64,000 nt of DNA, taken from assembly GCF_002735305.1 (NCBI RefSeq), contig NZ_PDYG01000014.1, forward strand, positions 1 to 64,000, given 5' to 3'. The translations under genes and the position numbers were made by a program. This DNA is from Agathobacter ruminis. Its GTDB lineage: Bacteria; Bacillota; Clostridia; Lachnospirales; Lachnospiraceae. The notes beneath the pieces were generated by a model. That model did no database searches. It saw only the letters and a list, made by a program, of their open reading frames with translations, and was not told the DNA's origin. Below, in pieces: positions 8,509 through 17,907 of this stretch (position 1 is its first letter; each line of letters begins with the position of its first letter).

Positions 8509-9672
8509 ATGATGAAAAAGAGATTCATTGCGACAGCATTGATCGCAACAATGGTGTTGTCCATGACTGCATGTGGCGGCAAGGACAGCGATACCGAGTC
8601 ACAGGGCAAAGAAACCGCGCAGAAGCGCAGCGGACAGTATGAACTTGATACCGATAAGCTCGTGACCAAGCTGGCTGATTACAAGAAATTCGACATTCAG
8701 CTGACTCAGGATTATGCAGTGACCGATGAGAAAATCAATGCCAATCTTGACGCAATTCTGGCACAGGCCAGCGGCAATTATAAAGAGGTGACAGACCGCG
8801 ATACCATCGAAAAGGGCGACTATGTGCTGGTTGACTATACCGGATATCTGGACGGAGAGGCCTTTGACAGAGGTGCCGCACAGAACCAGTATGTATATGT
8901 CAGCGATGACAATGGTTATATTCCGGGCTTTACGGACGGTCTCGTGGGCGCAAAGGTTGGCACCACCGTGACCAGCGATGTGACATTCCCGGATCCGTAT
9001 ACCAACAATCCGGATCTCGCCGGCAAGGAAACACAGTTTGAATTCGTAATCCATGGCATTTATACGATGGACAAGCTTACAAAAGATAATCTGACCGATG
9101 AAATTGTAGAAAAGAATTTCAAGGATGCTTACGGGGTTTCAACCGTAGATGAGTTAAAGGATTATGCCAAGAATTATACTCAGCAGTATATGGACTATCA
9201 GAAAAATTCCGAAGTGGTAACGCTGGTAAAGAAATACATGATCGATCATTCTACAGTGGAAGTACCGGAAGAATATCTCGAACTTCGTTTGAATGAATAT
9301 ATTGCACAGTTTGAAAAGAAAAATGTGACTTCAGACTACAAGGACCTCGATGATTATCTGACAAAGACTTATAATATGTCACTTGATCAGGCAAAAGAGG
9401 AATGGAAGAGCCTGATGACCGATACCATCAAGACCGAATTGATTTTCGAGAAGGTGGCTCATGAAGAAGGATTAAAGGTCGAGGACGAATCTTTACAGAA
9501 GTATATTGACAGTTCCGTACAGAATTACGGATTCAGCAGTGAAGAAGATTTGTACAATTCCTTCGGAAACGGCAATACCGACGAAGGAAGAGTATATATT
9601 GAGCGTTTATATCTGATCAATACCGCGATTGATCTGGTTGTAAAGAACGCAAATATCAAAGAACAGGCTTAA
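8509..9672 (+). CDS. Lipoprotein with trigger-factor-like peptidyl-prolyl isomerase domain
   Basis: A secreted, membrane-tethered folding factor. The signal peptide ends in the lipobox LSMTAC with lipidated Cys22 and a polar linker. Residues about 95-190 form an FKBP-type isomerase domain (GDYVLVDYTGYLDGEAFDRG, IPGFTDGLVGAKVG, DLAGKETQFEFVIHGI), and the rest is a trigger-factor-like helical chaperone domain. True trigger factor is cytoplasmic with an N-terminal ribosome-binding domain, which is absent here. The start is ATG 8509 or 8512; TTG 8506 is too close to the AAGGAAG site. It is the first gene after a terminator and 18 bp before asnS. The role in protein export is inferred. Confidence 0.88.
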   Translation: MMKKRFIATALIATMVLSMTACGGKDSDTESQGKETAQKRSGQYELDTDKLVTKLADYKKFDIQLTQDYAVTDEKINANLDAILAQASGNYKEVTDRDTIEKGDYVLVDYTGYLDGEAFDRGAAQNQYVYVSDDNGYIPGFTDGLVGAKVGTTVTSDVTFPDPYTNNPDLAGKETQFEFVIHGIYTMDKLTKDNLTDEIVEKNFKDAYGVSTVDELKDYAKNYTQQYMDYQKNSEVVTLVKKYMIDHSTVEVPEEYLELRLNEYIAQFEKKNVTSDYKDLDDYLTKTYNMSLDQAKEEWKSLMTDTIKTELIFEKVAHEEGLKVEDESLQKYIDSSVQNYGFSSEEDLYNSFGNGNTDEGRVYIERLYLINTAIDLVVKNANIKEQA

Positions 9673-9690
9673 GCCGAGAGAGGAGAGACT

Positions 9691-11082
9691 ATGGAATTAA
9701 CAGACATTCGCGAAATATTCCGCAACAGAGACCAGTATGCAAACAAGACAATCACCATCGGAGGATGGGTGAGAAGTAATCGTAATTCAAAGAATTTCGG
9801 ATTTATCGTAGTCAATGACGGTACCTTCTTTGAGCCGATTCAGGTGGTTTATGCAGACGGAATTGACAATTATGAAGAGGTTTCCAAGGTGAATGTCGGT
9901 GCTGCTCTGATCGTCACGGGTGAGCTTGTTCCGACTCCGGAGGCAAAGCAACCGTTTGAGATTCAGGCAAAGGAAGTCATCATCGAAGGCGCTTCCACAC
10001 CGGATTATCCACTTCAGAAGAAACGTCATACTTTTGAATATTTGAGAACCATTTCGCACCTGCGTCCGAGAACCAACACCTTCGAGGCCGTATTCCGCGT
10101 TCGTTCTCTTTGTGCCTATGCGATTCACAAATTCTTTCAGGAGAGAGATTTCGTGTATGTACATACTCCACTCATCACCAGCTCTGATGCTGAGGGAGCA
10201 GGAGAAATGTTCCAGGTTACCACATTGGATCTCAACAATGTGCCAAAGACCGAGGACGGAAAAGTAGACTTCGCACAGGATTTCTTCAACAAACCAACCA
10301 ACCTGACCGTATCCGGACAGTTGAACGGTGAGACCTATGCGATGGCATTCAAAAACATTTATACATTCGGACCTACTTTCCGTGCAGAGAACTCCAATAC
10401 TACCAGACATGCTGCTGAGTTCTGGATGATCGAGCCGGAAATCGCATTTGCTGACCTTGAGGATGATATGATGCTTGCTGAGAGCATGCTCAAATATATC
10501 ATCACTTATGTACTTGAGAATGCACCGGAAGAGATGGCATTCTTCAACAACTTCGTAGACAAGGGACTGCTTGACAGACTGCATAATGTCGTAGAGAACG
10601 ACTTCGCACGCGTGACCTACACCGAGGCCATCGATATTCTGTCCAAGAACAATGACAAATTTGATTACAAGGTATCATGGGGATGCGACCTGCAGACCGA
10701 GCATGAACGTTATCTGACAGAGGAAGTATACAAGCGTCCGGTATTTGTAACCGACTATCCGAAGGACATCAAGGCCTTCTACATGAAGCTCAATGAGGAC
10801 GGCAAGACCGTTGCAGCAGTTGACTGTCTCGTACCGGGAATCGGCGAAATCATCGGTGGATCCCAGCGTGAGGATGACTACGAGAAACTGTCTGCCCGCA
10901 TGAAAGAACTCGGACTGAACGAAGAGGATTATGGATTCTATCTGGACCTGCGCAAATACGGTTCAGCAAGACATGCCGGATTCGGTCTCGGCTTCGAGCG
11001 CTGCGTGATGTATCTGACCGGAATGGGCAACATTCGTGATGTCATTCCGTTCCCAAGAACAGTCAACAATTGTGAGCTATAA
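9691..11082 (+). CDS. asnS: Asparaginyl-tRNA synthetase
   Basis: Charges tRNA-Asn with asparagine. The 463-residue class IIb enzyme has an N-terminal OB-fold anticodon-binding domain (about 1-105, with [17 protein letters not shown]), then the catalytic domain with motif 2 ([20 protein letters not shown], about 230-250) and motif 3 ([15 protein letters not shown] near the C-terminus). The motif 2 loop is of the Asn type rather than Asp. GAGAGGAGAGACT precedes the ATG. A strong promoter for scfA begins immediately after its stop codon. Confidence 0.97.
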   Translation: MELTDIREIFRNRDQYANKTITIGGWVRSNRNSKNFGFIVVNDGTFFEPIQVVYADGIDNYEEVSKVNVGAALIVTGELVPTPEAKQPFEIQAKEVIIEGASTPDYPLQKKRHTFEYLRTISHLRPRTNTFEAVFRVRSLCAYAIHKFFQERDFVYVHTPLITSSDAEGAGEMFQVTTLDLNNVPKTEDGKVDFAQDFFNKPTNLTVSGQLNGETYAMAFKNIYTFGPTFRAENSNTTRHAAEFWMIEPEIAFADLEDDMMLAESMLKYIITYVLENAPEEMAFFNNFVDKGLLDRLHNVVENDFARVTYTEAIDILSKNNDKFDYKVSWGCDLQTEHERYLTEEVYKRPVFVTDYPKDIKAFYMKLNEDGKTVAAVDCLVPGIGEIIGGSQREDDYEKLSARMKELGLNEEDYGFYLDLRKYGSARHAGFGLGFERCVMYLTGMGNIRDVIPFPRTVNNCEL

Positions 11083-11085
11083 ACC

Positions 11086-11114
11086 TTGATATATTTGGGG
11101 TTTCATGCTATAAT
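11086..11114 (+). promoter_or_regulatory. Strong promoter of the SCIFF precursor gene
   Basis: TTGATA (11086-11091), a 17-base spacer and a perfect TATAAT (11109-11114). It begins four bases after the asnS stop codon. AAGGAG (11151-11156) lies six bases before the scfA ATG, giving a leader of about 40 bases that contains a short TCCGG/CCGGA inverted repeat. Confidence 0.75.
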
Positions 11115-11162
11115 CGAAACAATATTGGGTCCGGTGGATCCGGAAAGAAAAAGGAGAAAAAA

Positions 11163-11306
11163 ATGAAGCACATTAAGACTTTGAATACAAAGAAATTACA
11201 GAATACCGTTCAGAAGGGTGGATGCGGTGAGTGCCAGACATCCTGCCAGTCTGCATGCAAGACTTCTTGCACAGTTGGAAACCAGACTTGTGAACACAGC
11301 AAATAA
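11163..11306 (+). CDS. scfA: SCIFF ranthipeptide precursor
   Basis: A 47-residue ribosomal peptide with six cysteines (21, 24, 28, 32, 36, 43) in the final 27 residues, the SCIFF signature (six cysteines in forty-five), and the conserved leader MKHIKTLNTKKLQ. In this family a radical SAM enzyme joins cysteine sulfurs to beta or gamma carbons of other residues, producing a thioether-bridged peptide. The likely acceptor residues are the Thr/Ser in CQTSC, CQSAC and CKTSC segments. SCIFF is near-universal in Clostridia and its biological role is unsettled; signalling has been proposed for related ranthipeptides. It has its own strong promoter and terminator, and the maturase gene follows. Confidence 0.95.
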   Translation: MKHIKTLNTKKLQNTVQKGGCGECQTSCQSACKTSCTVGNQTCEHSK

Positions 11307-11333
11307 AACAACTGAAAAGCTCAAATAGCCAAG

Positions 11334-11363
11334 ACGACCGCGCGCTTCGCGAACGGTCGTTTT
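11334..11363 (+). terminator. Terminator between scfA and scfB
   Basis: ACGACCG (11334-11340) pairs with CGGTCGT (11354-11360), with an inner CGCG/CGCG stem, a CTT loop and a two-A bulge, then T4 (11360-11363). Partial read-through would set a high precursor-to-enzyme ratio. Confidence 0.8.
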
Positions 11364-11419
11364 GTCGCGCATATGAATATCACATATGTATATCATGATA
11401 GAGAGAGAGGAATATTGTA

Positions 11420-12880
11420 GTGATTCATCAGTATCAGAATAATGGCTATAATATTGTCCTGGATGTAAACAGTGGAGCAATCCATGTGGTGGATGAGCCG
11501 ACTTATTCGCTGATCGCCGAAATGGATGCATATCTGACTTCACACGAAGACGAGATCATCGCAGCCGCAAAGCAGGCCGCAGAATCCGCAGGTCTTGTGG
11601 AGTCGGGCACAGCAGCAAGCAACGCAGCTGCTGCAAAGACAATTGAATTATTGAAATCCGCATCCTTTGTCCGTGAGGCAGAGGGTGAGACCAAAGAAGC
11701 AATCGAGGAAATCTGTTCGCTGATTTCGGATTTGGCATTGTTTAGCGTAGATATCTACGAGAACCGCATCGTGGATTACAAGAGTCGCAATACCGTTGTC
11801 AAGGCACTTTGCCTGCACATCGCACACGACTGTAATCTTGCATGCAAATACTGTTTCGCAGAGGAAGGCGAATATCATGGACGCCGTGCAATCATGGATT
11901 ATGAGACCGGCCGTCAGGCATTGGATTTCCTCATTGCCAACTCCGGCAACCGCAAGAATCTGGAAGTAGATTTCTTCGGTGGTGAGCCGCTTTTGAATTT
12001 TGAGGTGGTTAAGCAGCTGGTTGCCTATGGACGCGAGCAGGAAAAGAAATATGACAAGCATTTCCGTTTTACGCTTACGACAAACGGTGTGCTGTTAAAT
12101 GATGAGGTCAAGGAATTTGCCAATCGCGAGTGCGACAATGTCGTTCTTTCCATCGATGGCAGAAAGGAAGTCCATGACCGCATGCGCCCGTTCAGAAAGG
12201 GAGCAGGAAGCTACGACCTGATTGTTCCGAAATTTCAGGATCTGGCGGAGAGCCGCAATCAGGAGCGCTATTATGTGCGCGGAACCTATACACATTTCAA
12301 TACCGATTTTTCCGAAGATGTCCTTCATTTGGCAGATCTGGGATTCAAGCAGATTTCCGTTGAGCCGGTGGTGGCACAGGAGACGGACGATTACGCACTC
12401 CGTGAAGAGGATCTGCCAAAGCTGTTTGCCGAATATGACAAACTTGCGGCAGAGATGGTGGAGCGCAAAAAGCAGGGGAAGGATTTTAACTTCTTCCACT
12501 TCATGATTGATCTCGAGGGAGGCCCTTGCGTTTACAAGCGCCTGTCCGGATGCGGTTCCGGTACGGAATATCTGGCGGTAACGCCATGGGGTGATTTGTA
12601 TCCATGCCATCAGTTCGTCGGCAACGAGAAGTTTTTGATGGGAAATGTCCGCGACGGTGTGACCAATACAGAGTTGCGTGACGAATTCAAGGGATGCAAT
12701 GTATATGCAAAAGAAAAATGCAAAAAGTGCTTTGCACGATTCTATTGCAGCGGCGGATGTGCCGCAAATTCATATAACTTCCACGGAAGCATCACAGATG
12801 CTTACGATCTTGGATGTGAGTTGCAAAAGAAGCGTATCGAATGCGCGATTATGATAAAAGCAGCTGAAGCAGAAGCGTAA
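11420..12880 (+). CDS. scfB: SCIFF radical SAM thioether maturase (SPASM domain)
   Basis: A 486-residue peptide-modifying radical SAM enzyme. An N-terminal peptide-recognition (RRE-like) region covers about 1-110. The core follows, with the [4Fe-4S] motif C138-x3-C142-x2-C145 (HDCNLACKYC). The C-terminal SPASM/twitch region carries many cysteines (GGPCVYKRLSGCGSG, YPCHQF, CKKCFARFYCSGGC) for two auxiliary clusters. It forms thioether bridges in the ScfA peptide encoded just upstream. The GTG at 11420 gives the family-typical start MIHQYQNNGYNIVLD; GAGAGG lies upstream. secDF follows after 24 bp, probably co-transcribed. Confidence 0.95.
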   Translation: MIHQYQNNGYNIVLDVNSGAIHVVDEPTYSLIAEMDAYLTSHEDEIIAAAKQAAESAGLVESGTAASNAAAAKTIELLKSASFVREAEGETKEAIEEICSLISDLALFSVDIYENRIVDYKSRNTVVKALCLHIAHDCNLACKYCFAEEGEYHGRRAIMDYETGRQALDFLIANSGNRKNLEVDFFGGEPLLNFEVVKQLVAYGREQEKKYDKHFRFTLTTNGVLLNDEVKEFANRECDNVVLSIDGRKEVHDRMRPFRKGAGSYDLIVPKFQDLAESRNQERYYVRGTYTHFNTDFSEDVLHLADLGFKQISVEPVVAQETDDYALREEDLPKLFAEYDKLAAEMVERKKQGKDFNFFHFMIDLEGGPCVYKRLSGCGSGTEYLAVTPWGDLYPCHQFVGNEKFLMGNVRDGVTNTELRDEFKGCNVYAKEKCKKCFARFYCSGGCAANSYNFHGSITDAYDLGCELQKKRIECAIMIKAAEAEA

Positions 12881-12904
12881 ATGTAAGAAAGGATTTTACA
12901 AAAA

Positions 12905-15166
12905 ATGAAAAAGAGCAGAAGTGCCGTAATCCTCGCGGTTGTACTTGTGTGCCTTGCCCTTGTAGGGTTCTTTGCATACAATGTCATTCGCGATACAGGA
13001 AAGGATGGCAAAAATTCCATTTCGTTAGGCCTTGATTTGTCAGGTGGTGTATCCATTACCTATCAGATCGTGACCGAAGATTATTCACAGACAGATGTTG
13101 AGGATACAAAAGCAAAGCTCGAAGAGCGTGCATCCTCATATACCACTGAGTATTCGGTATACCAGTCCGGAGAAGGACGTATCACTGTCGAGATTCCGGG
13201 TGCGGACGATCCGTATGAAGTACTCGAAGAGTTAGGAAAGCCTGGTTCTTTGTATTTCATTTCCCAGACCGACTCAGAGGGCAATACCAACTTCACCAGA
13301 AATGCACAGGGACAGACAGTTTTGTCTGACGGTGTGACCATCGACAAGCTGACAGAAAACGGATCTGTTGTATTGGACGGTAAGGCTGTTGTCGATGCAA
13401 AAGCAGGATATGACAGCGGAGACAGCGGAAAGGCAAAGGCAATTGTACAGTTGACTCTGACCGATGAAGCTGCAGATACCTGGTATGAAGTCACCAAGGA
13501 AGCATATGAAAAGAACGAAGCAATCGGTATTTACTATGATGATCATTTCATCAGCGCACCGACCGTAAGCCAGAAGGGCGGAATCAGCGGCGGTACCTGT
13601 CAGATTACCGGTATGGAATCCTATGAAGCAGCAGAGAACCTTGCAACCTTCATTCGTGTTGGTGCAATTACACTCGAGCTCGAGGAGCTTGAGTCATCCG
13701 TAGTAGGTGCACAGCTTGGTAGCGCAGCACTTTCTACTTCTCTGAAAGCGGCAATCATCGGTATCATCCTGATTATGCTCTTTATGATTGTGATGTATGG
13801 CATCTCCGGTGTGGCAGCATCTGTTGCTCTGGCTTGCTATGTTGCAATCGTTGTATCATTGATTCAGGCATTTGAAATCACATTAACGCTGCCTGGTATC
13901 GCAGGTATCATCCTCGGTATCGGTATGGCGGTCGATGCGAATGTCATCACCTTTGCCCGTATTCGCGAAGAAATCGCAAACGGTAAGAGTGTGAAGGTTG
14001 CAATCAAGGAAGGTTACAACAAGGCCTTCTCCGCAATCCTCGACGGAAATGTTACCACCTTTATCGCAGCACTTGTATTGATGCTGCTCGGCAGTGGTAC
14101 TGTCAAAGGTTTCGCATACACCCTTATGATTTCTATCCTTGCATCCATGTTTACCGCACTTGTTGTGGCAAGATGGGTAATGTACAGTCTGTACACACTC
14201 GGCTGCAAGAACGAAAAATTATATGGTCGTGCAAAAGAGAGAAAGACACTCAACTTCATCAAGCATCGCTTTGTATACTTTGGAATTTCCATCGCAGTGA
14301 TTGTTGCCGGCTTCGTCGGAATGGCAGCATATTCTGCAAACCATAAGGGCATTTTGAACTTTGGTCTTGAGTTTGTCGGCGGTACTTCTACTACTGTAGA
14401 TATGGGCGAAGAATATACCGTAGAAGAACTCGAAGATAAGGTTGTTCCTTCTATCCGTGAAATCACAGGTGATGCAAATGTACAGGCCAACACCGTAGAC
14501 AACGGTACCAAGGTTGTATTTAAGACCCGTACATTGACTTCTGACGAGAGTCAGGAAATGGGCAAGATGCTCGTTGACAAATTCAAGGCAGATGAGTCAT
14601 CAATCGAGAGCCAGAGTATTTCTTCCACCATTTCAAACGAAATGCGTAAGGATGCAATCCTCGCGGTTGTAGTGGCATGTATCTTCATGCTTCTTTACAT
14701 CTGGTTCCGTTTCAAGGATCTGCGTTTCGCAAGCAGTGCAATCATCGCACTGGTACACGATGTACTTGTAGTATTGACTGCATATGCATTGATCCGTATT
14801 TCTGTCGGCAATACTTTTATTGCATGTATGCTGACCATTGTCGGATACTCAATCAATGATACCATTGTCATCTTTGACCGTATTCGTGAAAATATGAAGG
14901 GACGCAGCCGCATTACCCGCGGTGAACTTGCTGAGGTCGCAAACAAGTCCCTGACACAGACTCTGTCAAGAACCATCAATACCTCAATTACCACCATCAT
15001 CATGATTTTACTTCTGTATATCATGGGTGTATCAAGCATTCGCGAATTTGCACTTCCGTTGCTGGTAGGTATGGTTTGCGGTTCTTACTCATCAATCTTT
15101 ATTGCAACCGAGCTGTGGTACATCATGAAGTGCCGCCTCGGAAAGAACCGAATCAAAGAGTCTTAA
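12905..15166 (+). CDS. secDF: Fused protein translocase subunit SecDF
   Basis: SecD and SecF use the proton gradient to complete protein translocation through SecYEG. Here both are in one 753-residue chain, as in Bacillus subtilis. The SecD part (about 1-440) has one N-terminal helix, the motif LGLDLSGGVSITYQI, an extracytoplasmic domain with HFISAPTVSQKGGISGG, then five helices containing GIGMAVDANVITFARIREE. The SecF part (about 455-753) repeats the plan with LNFGLEFVGGTSTTVDM and VGYSINDTIVIFDRIREN. It sits 24 bp after scfB, so SCIFF maturation and export machinery share a transcription unit. Confidence 0.96.
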   Translation: MKKSRSAVILAVVLVCLALVGFFAYNVIRDTGKDGKNSISLGLDLSGGVSITYQIVTEDYSQTDVEDTKAKLEERASSYTTEYSVYQSGEGRITVEIPGADDPYEVLEELGKPGSLYFISQTDSEGNTNFTRNAQGQTVLSDGVTIDKLTENGSVVLDGKAVVDAKAGYDSGDSGKAKAIVQLTLTDEAADTWYEVTKEAYEKNEAIGIYYDDHFISAPTVSQKGGISGGTCQITGMESYEAAENLATFIRVGAITLELEELESSVVGAQLGSAALSTSLKAAIIGIILIMLFMIVMYGISGVAASVALACYVAIVVSLIQAFEITLTLPGIAGIILGIGMAVDANVITFARIREEIANGKSVKVAIKEGYNKAFSAILDGNVTTFIAALVLMLLGSGTVKGFAYTLMISILASMFTALVVARWVMYSLYTLGCKNEKLYGRAKERKTLNFIKHRFVYFGISIAVIVAGFVGMAAYSANHKGILNFGLEFVGGTSTTVDMGEEYTVEELEDKVVPSIREITGDANVQANTVDNGTKVVFKTRTLTSDESQEMGKMLVDKFKADESSIESQSISSTISNEMRKDAILAVVVACIFMLLYIWFRFKDLRFASSAIIALVHDVLVVLTAYALIRISVGNTFIACMLTIVGYSINDTIVIFDRIRENMKGRSRITRGELAEVANKSLTQTLSRTINTSITTIIMILLLYIMGVSSIREFALPLLVGMVCGSYSSIFIATELWYIMKCRLGKNRIKES

Positions 15167-15186
15167 GAGAACACAGATTGTTGCGA

Positions 15187-15215
15187 AGGCTATCCGCGAA
15201 TTTCGTGGATAGCTT
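15187..15215. other. Hairpin after secDF
   Basis: A stem of about 12 bp (15187-15198 with 15204-15215, two G·T pairs) follows the secDF stop codon. A T7 tract comes only 24 bases later, so it is at best an atypical terminator; it may protect the mRNA 3' end. Confidence 0.5.
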
Positions 15216-15268
15216 ATCGTGCATATAAGTAACAAGTATTTTTTTATCAAGAACCAGGAGGAGAAACC

Positions 15269-16513
15269 ATGTACACTTATGATGATATCAAAGCTGTCGA
15301 TCCGGAAATCGCAGCTGCTATCACCGATGAATTCAACCGTCAGAACTCGCACATTGAATTGATTGCTTCCGAGAACTGGGTAAGCCCGGCAGTGATGTCT
15401 GCAATGGGAAGTATTCTTACCAACAAGTATGCGGAAGGCTATCCGGCACATCGTTATTATGGCGGATGCGAACATGTCGATGTGATTGAAGACCTTGCAA
15501 GAGAACGCGCAAAGAAACTGTTCGGTTGCGAATATGTAAATGTACAGCCTCATTCCGGAGCGCAGGCCAATATGGCAGTACAGTTTGCCGTATTGAAGCC
15601 GGGCGATACCGTAATGGGCATGAACTTAGACCACGGCGGACATTTGACACACGGCTCGCCGGTGAACTTCTCCGGTACCTATTTCAATATCGTGCCTTAC
15701 GGAGTCAATGATGAAGGTTTCATCGATTATGATGAAGTAGAGCGCATCGCACTCGAATGCAAGCCAAAGATGATTATCGCAGGTGCATCCGCATATGCAA
15801 GAATCATCGATTTCAAGCGCTTCCGTGAGATTGCGGACAAGGTAGATGCACTGCTTTGGGTGGATATGGCACATATCGCAGGACTCGTGGCTGCAGGATT
15901 GCACCCAAGTCCAATCCCATATGCACATATCGTGACCACAACCACACACAAGACTCTGCGCGGACCAAGAGGCGGTATGATCCTCGCTTCTCAGGAAATC
16001 GCAGACCAGTACAAACTCAACAAGGCAATTTTCCCAGGCATACAGGGAGGACCGCTGATGCATGTGGTAGCTGCAAAAGCCATCTGCTTTGAAGAGGCAT
16101 TAAAGCCGGAATTCAAAGAATATCAGCAGCAGATTATCAAGAATGCACAGGCACTCGCAAACGGATTGATGAAGCGTGGCGTCAAGATTGTATCCGGAGG
16201 TACAGACAACCACCTGATGTTAATCGACCTGACACCACAGAATCTGACCGGTAAGGAAGTTGAAAAGCTCCTTGATGAGTCACATATTACAGCAAACAAA
16301 AATACCATTCCGAATGACCCGCAGAAGCCGTTCGTGACCAGCGGTATCCGCCTCGGTACACCGGCAGCAACCACAAGAGGTCTCAAGGAAGACGACTTCG
16401 ATCAGGTTGCGGAAGCAATCGCAATGCTGATCAATCAGGGCGAAAGCGCAGTTCCTCAGGCAAGAGCCATCATCAAGGAACTGACCGACAAATATCCGCT
16501 TCGCTTTGAATAA
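15269..16513 (+). CDS. glyA: Serine hydroxymethyltransferase
   Basis: Interconverts serine and glycine with tetrahydrofolate, the main source of one-carbon units. The 414-residue PLP enzyme contains the early [13 protein letters not shown] motif, [15 protein letters not shown], and the PLP-binding lysine in [14 protein letters not shown] (Lys228). Length and motifs are typical of the bacterial enzyme. AGGAGGAG precedes the ATG. It is followed by serS, so two serine-consuming enzymes are paired, with 38 bp between them and no terminator. Confidence 0.98.
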   Translation: MYTYDDIKAVDPEIAAAITDEFNRQNSHIELIASENWVSPAVMSAMGSILTNKYAEGYPAHRYYGGCEHVDVIEDLARERAKKLFGCEYVNVQPHSGAQANMAVQFAVLKPGDTVMGMNLDHGGHLTHGSPVNFSGTYFNIVPYGVNDEGFIDYDEVERIALECKPKMIIAGASAYARIIDFKRFREIADKVDALLWVDMAHIAGLVAAGLHPSPIPYAHIVTTTTHKTLRGPRGGMILASQEIADQYKLNKAIFPGIQGGPLMHVVAAKAICFEEALKPEFKEYQQQIIKNAQALANGLMKRGVKIVSGGTDNHLMLIDLTPQNLTGKEVEKLLDESHITANKNTIPNDPQKPFVTSGIRLGTPAATTRGLKEDDFDQVAEAIAMLINQGESAVPQARAIIKELTDKYPLRFE

Positions 16514-16551
16514 AATAATAAGAATAAAAAGGATAAGAGGTTGAACAAATT

Positions 16552-17838
16552 ATGATCGACATTAAATTTCTAAGAGAAAATCCGGATGTAGTAAAAGAAA
16601 ACATCAAGAAAAAATTCCAGGAGCATAAGCTTGGTCTCGTAGACGAAGTCATCGAGCTCGACAAGAAAGCACGTGCTGCACAGCAGGAGGCAGACGACCT
16701 TCGTGCCAAGAAAAATACCGTTTCCAAGGAAATCGGAAAGCTCATGGGACAGGGAAAGAAGGATGAGGCAGAAGCCGTAAAGAAAGAAGTGGCTGAGATT
16801 TCAAACCGTCTGAAAGAGTTGGAGCCGATGGAGGCTGAACTCTCCGAGAAGGTAACCGAAATCATGATGAAGATTCCAAACATCATCGATCCATCCGTAC
16901 CGATTGGTCCGGACGACAGCTGCAATGTCGAGATTGAAAAATTCGGTGAGCCGGTTGTGCCGGACTTTGAGATTCCATATCATACCGAGATTATGGAAAA
17001 ATTCAACGGAATCGATCTGGACGCAGCCGGAAAAGTAGCAGGAAACGGATTCTATTATCTGATGGGTGACATCGCAAGATTGCATTCCGCAGTCATTTCT
17101 TATGCAAGAGATTTCATGATTGACAGAGGATTCACCTATTGCATTCCACCTTATATGATTCGTTCCAACGTCGTGACCGGCGTTATGAGCTTTGAAGAGA
17201 TGGATGCCATGATGTACAAGATTGAGGGCGAAGACCTTTATCTGATCGGTACTTCCGAGCATTCCATGATCGGTAAGTTCATCGATACCATCAATGACGA
17301 AGAGAAGCTTCCGTACACACTGACCAGCTATTCTCCATGCTTCCGCAAGGAGAAGGGCGCACACGGCATCGAAGAGCGTGGTGTATATCGTATTCACCAG
17401 TTCGAAAAGCAGGAAATGATCGTTGTATGTAAGCCGGAAGAATCCAAGAAATATTATGACATCCTTTGGAAGAACACCGTAGATTTGTTCCGCAGCCTGG
17501 ATATCCCTGTGCGCACACTTGAGTGTTGTTCCGGTGATCTCGCAGATTTGAAAGTAAAATCCTGTGATGTCGAAGCATGGTCTCCGCGCCAGCAGAAATA
17601 CTTTGAGGTTGGAAGCTGTTCAAACCTTGGCGATGCACAGGCACGCCGCCTCAAAATCCGCGTAAAGGGTGCAGACGGAAATAAATATTTCGCACACACC
17701 TTGAATAATACCGTAGTTGCTCCTCCTCGTATGCTGATTGCATTCCTCGAGAACAACTTAAATGCAGACGGAAGTGTCAATATTCCGGTTGCATTGCAGC
17801 CATATATGGGTGGCAAAACCAAGCTTGAAGTGAAATAG
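16552..17838 (+). CDS. serS: Seryl-tRNA synthetase
   Basis: Charges tRNA-Ser and tRNA-Sec with serine. The 428-residue class II enzyme has the N-terminal tRNA-binding coiled coil (about 1-105, MIDIKFLRENPDVVKENIKK then a long charged helix pair) and a catalytic domain with motif 2 (SPCFRKEKGAHGIEERGVYR, 260-280 region) and motif 3 (NNTVVAPPRMLIAFLENN). The motif 2 loop reads EKGAHGIEERG where many bacteria have EAGSAGRDTRG; this variant occurs in Clostridia. A hairpin terminator follows. Confidence 0.96.
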   Translation: MIDIKFLRENPDVVKENIKKKFQEHKLGLVDEVIELDKKARAAQQEADDLRAKKNTVSKEIGKLMGQGKKDEAEAVKKEVAEISNRLKELEPMEAELSEKVTEIMMKIPNIIDPSVPIGPDDSCNVEIEKFGEPVVPDFEIPYHTEIMEKFNGIDLDAAGKVAGNGFYYLMGDIARLHSAVISYARDFMIDRGFTYCIPPYMIRSNVVTGVMSFEEMDAMMYKIEGEDLYLIGTSEHSMIGKFIDTINDEEKLPYTLTSYSPCFRKEKGAHGIEERGVYRIHQFEKQEMIVVCKPEESKKYYDILWKNTVDLFRSLDIPVRTLECCSGDLADLKVKSCDVEAWSPRQQKYFEVGSCSNLGDAQARRLKIRVKGADGNKYFAHTLNNTVVAPPRMLIAFLENNLNADGSVNIPVALQPYMGGKTKLEVK

Positions 17839-17861
17839 TTTGAGCGAAAACGGGAAATACG

Positions 17862-17889
17862 GGTGGTACGCTTTGCGTACCACCTTGTT
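17862..17889 (+). terminator. Probable terminator after serS
   Basis: A perfect 10-bp G+C-rich stem (17862-17871 with 17875-17884) with a TTT loop. The following TTGTTGG is only a weak T-run, so termination may be partial. Confidence 0.6.
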
Positions 17890-17907
17890 GGTTTAGGGGA
17901 TTGAAAA

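Noticed and set aside
9787-10584. 265-codon open frame on the minus strand inside asnS
   Set aside because: It is the complement of a conserved enzyme, with no independent evidence.
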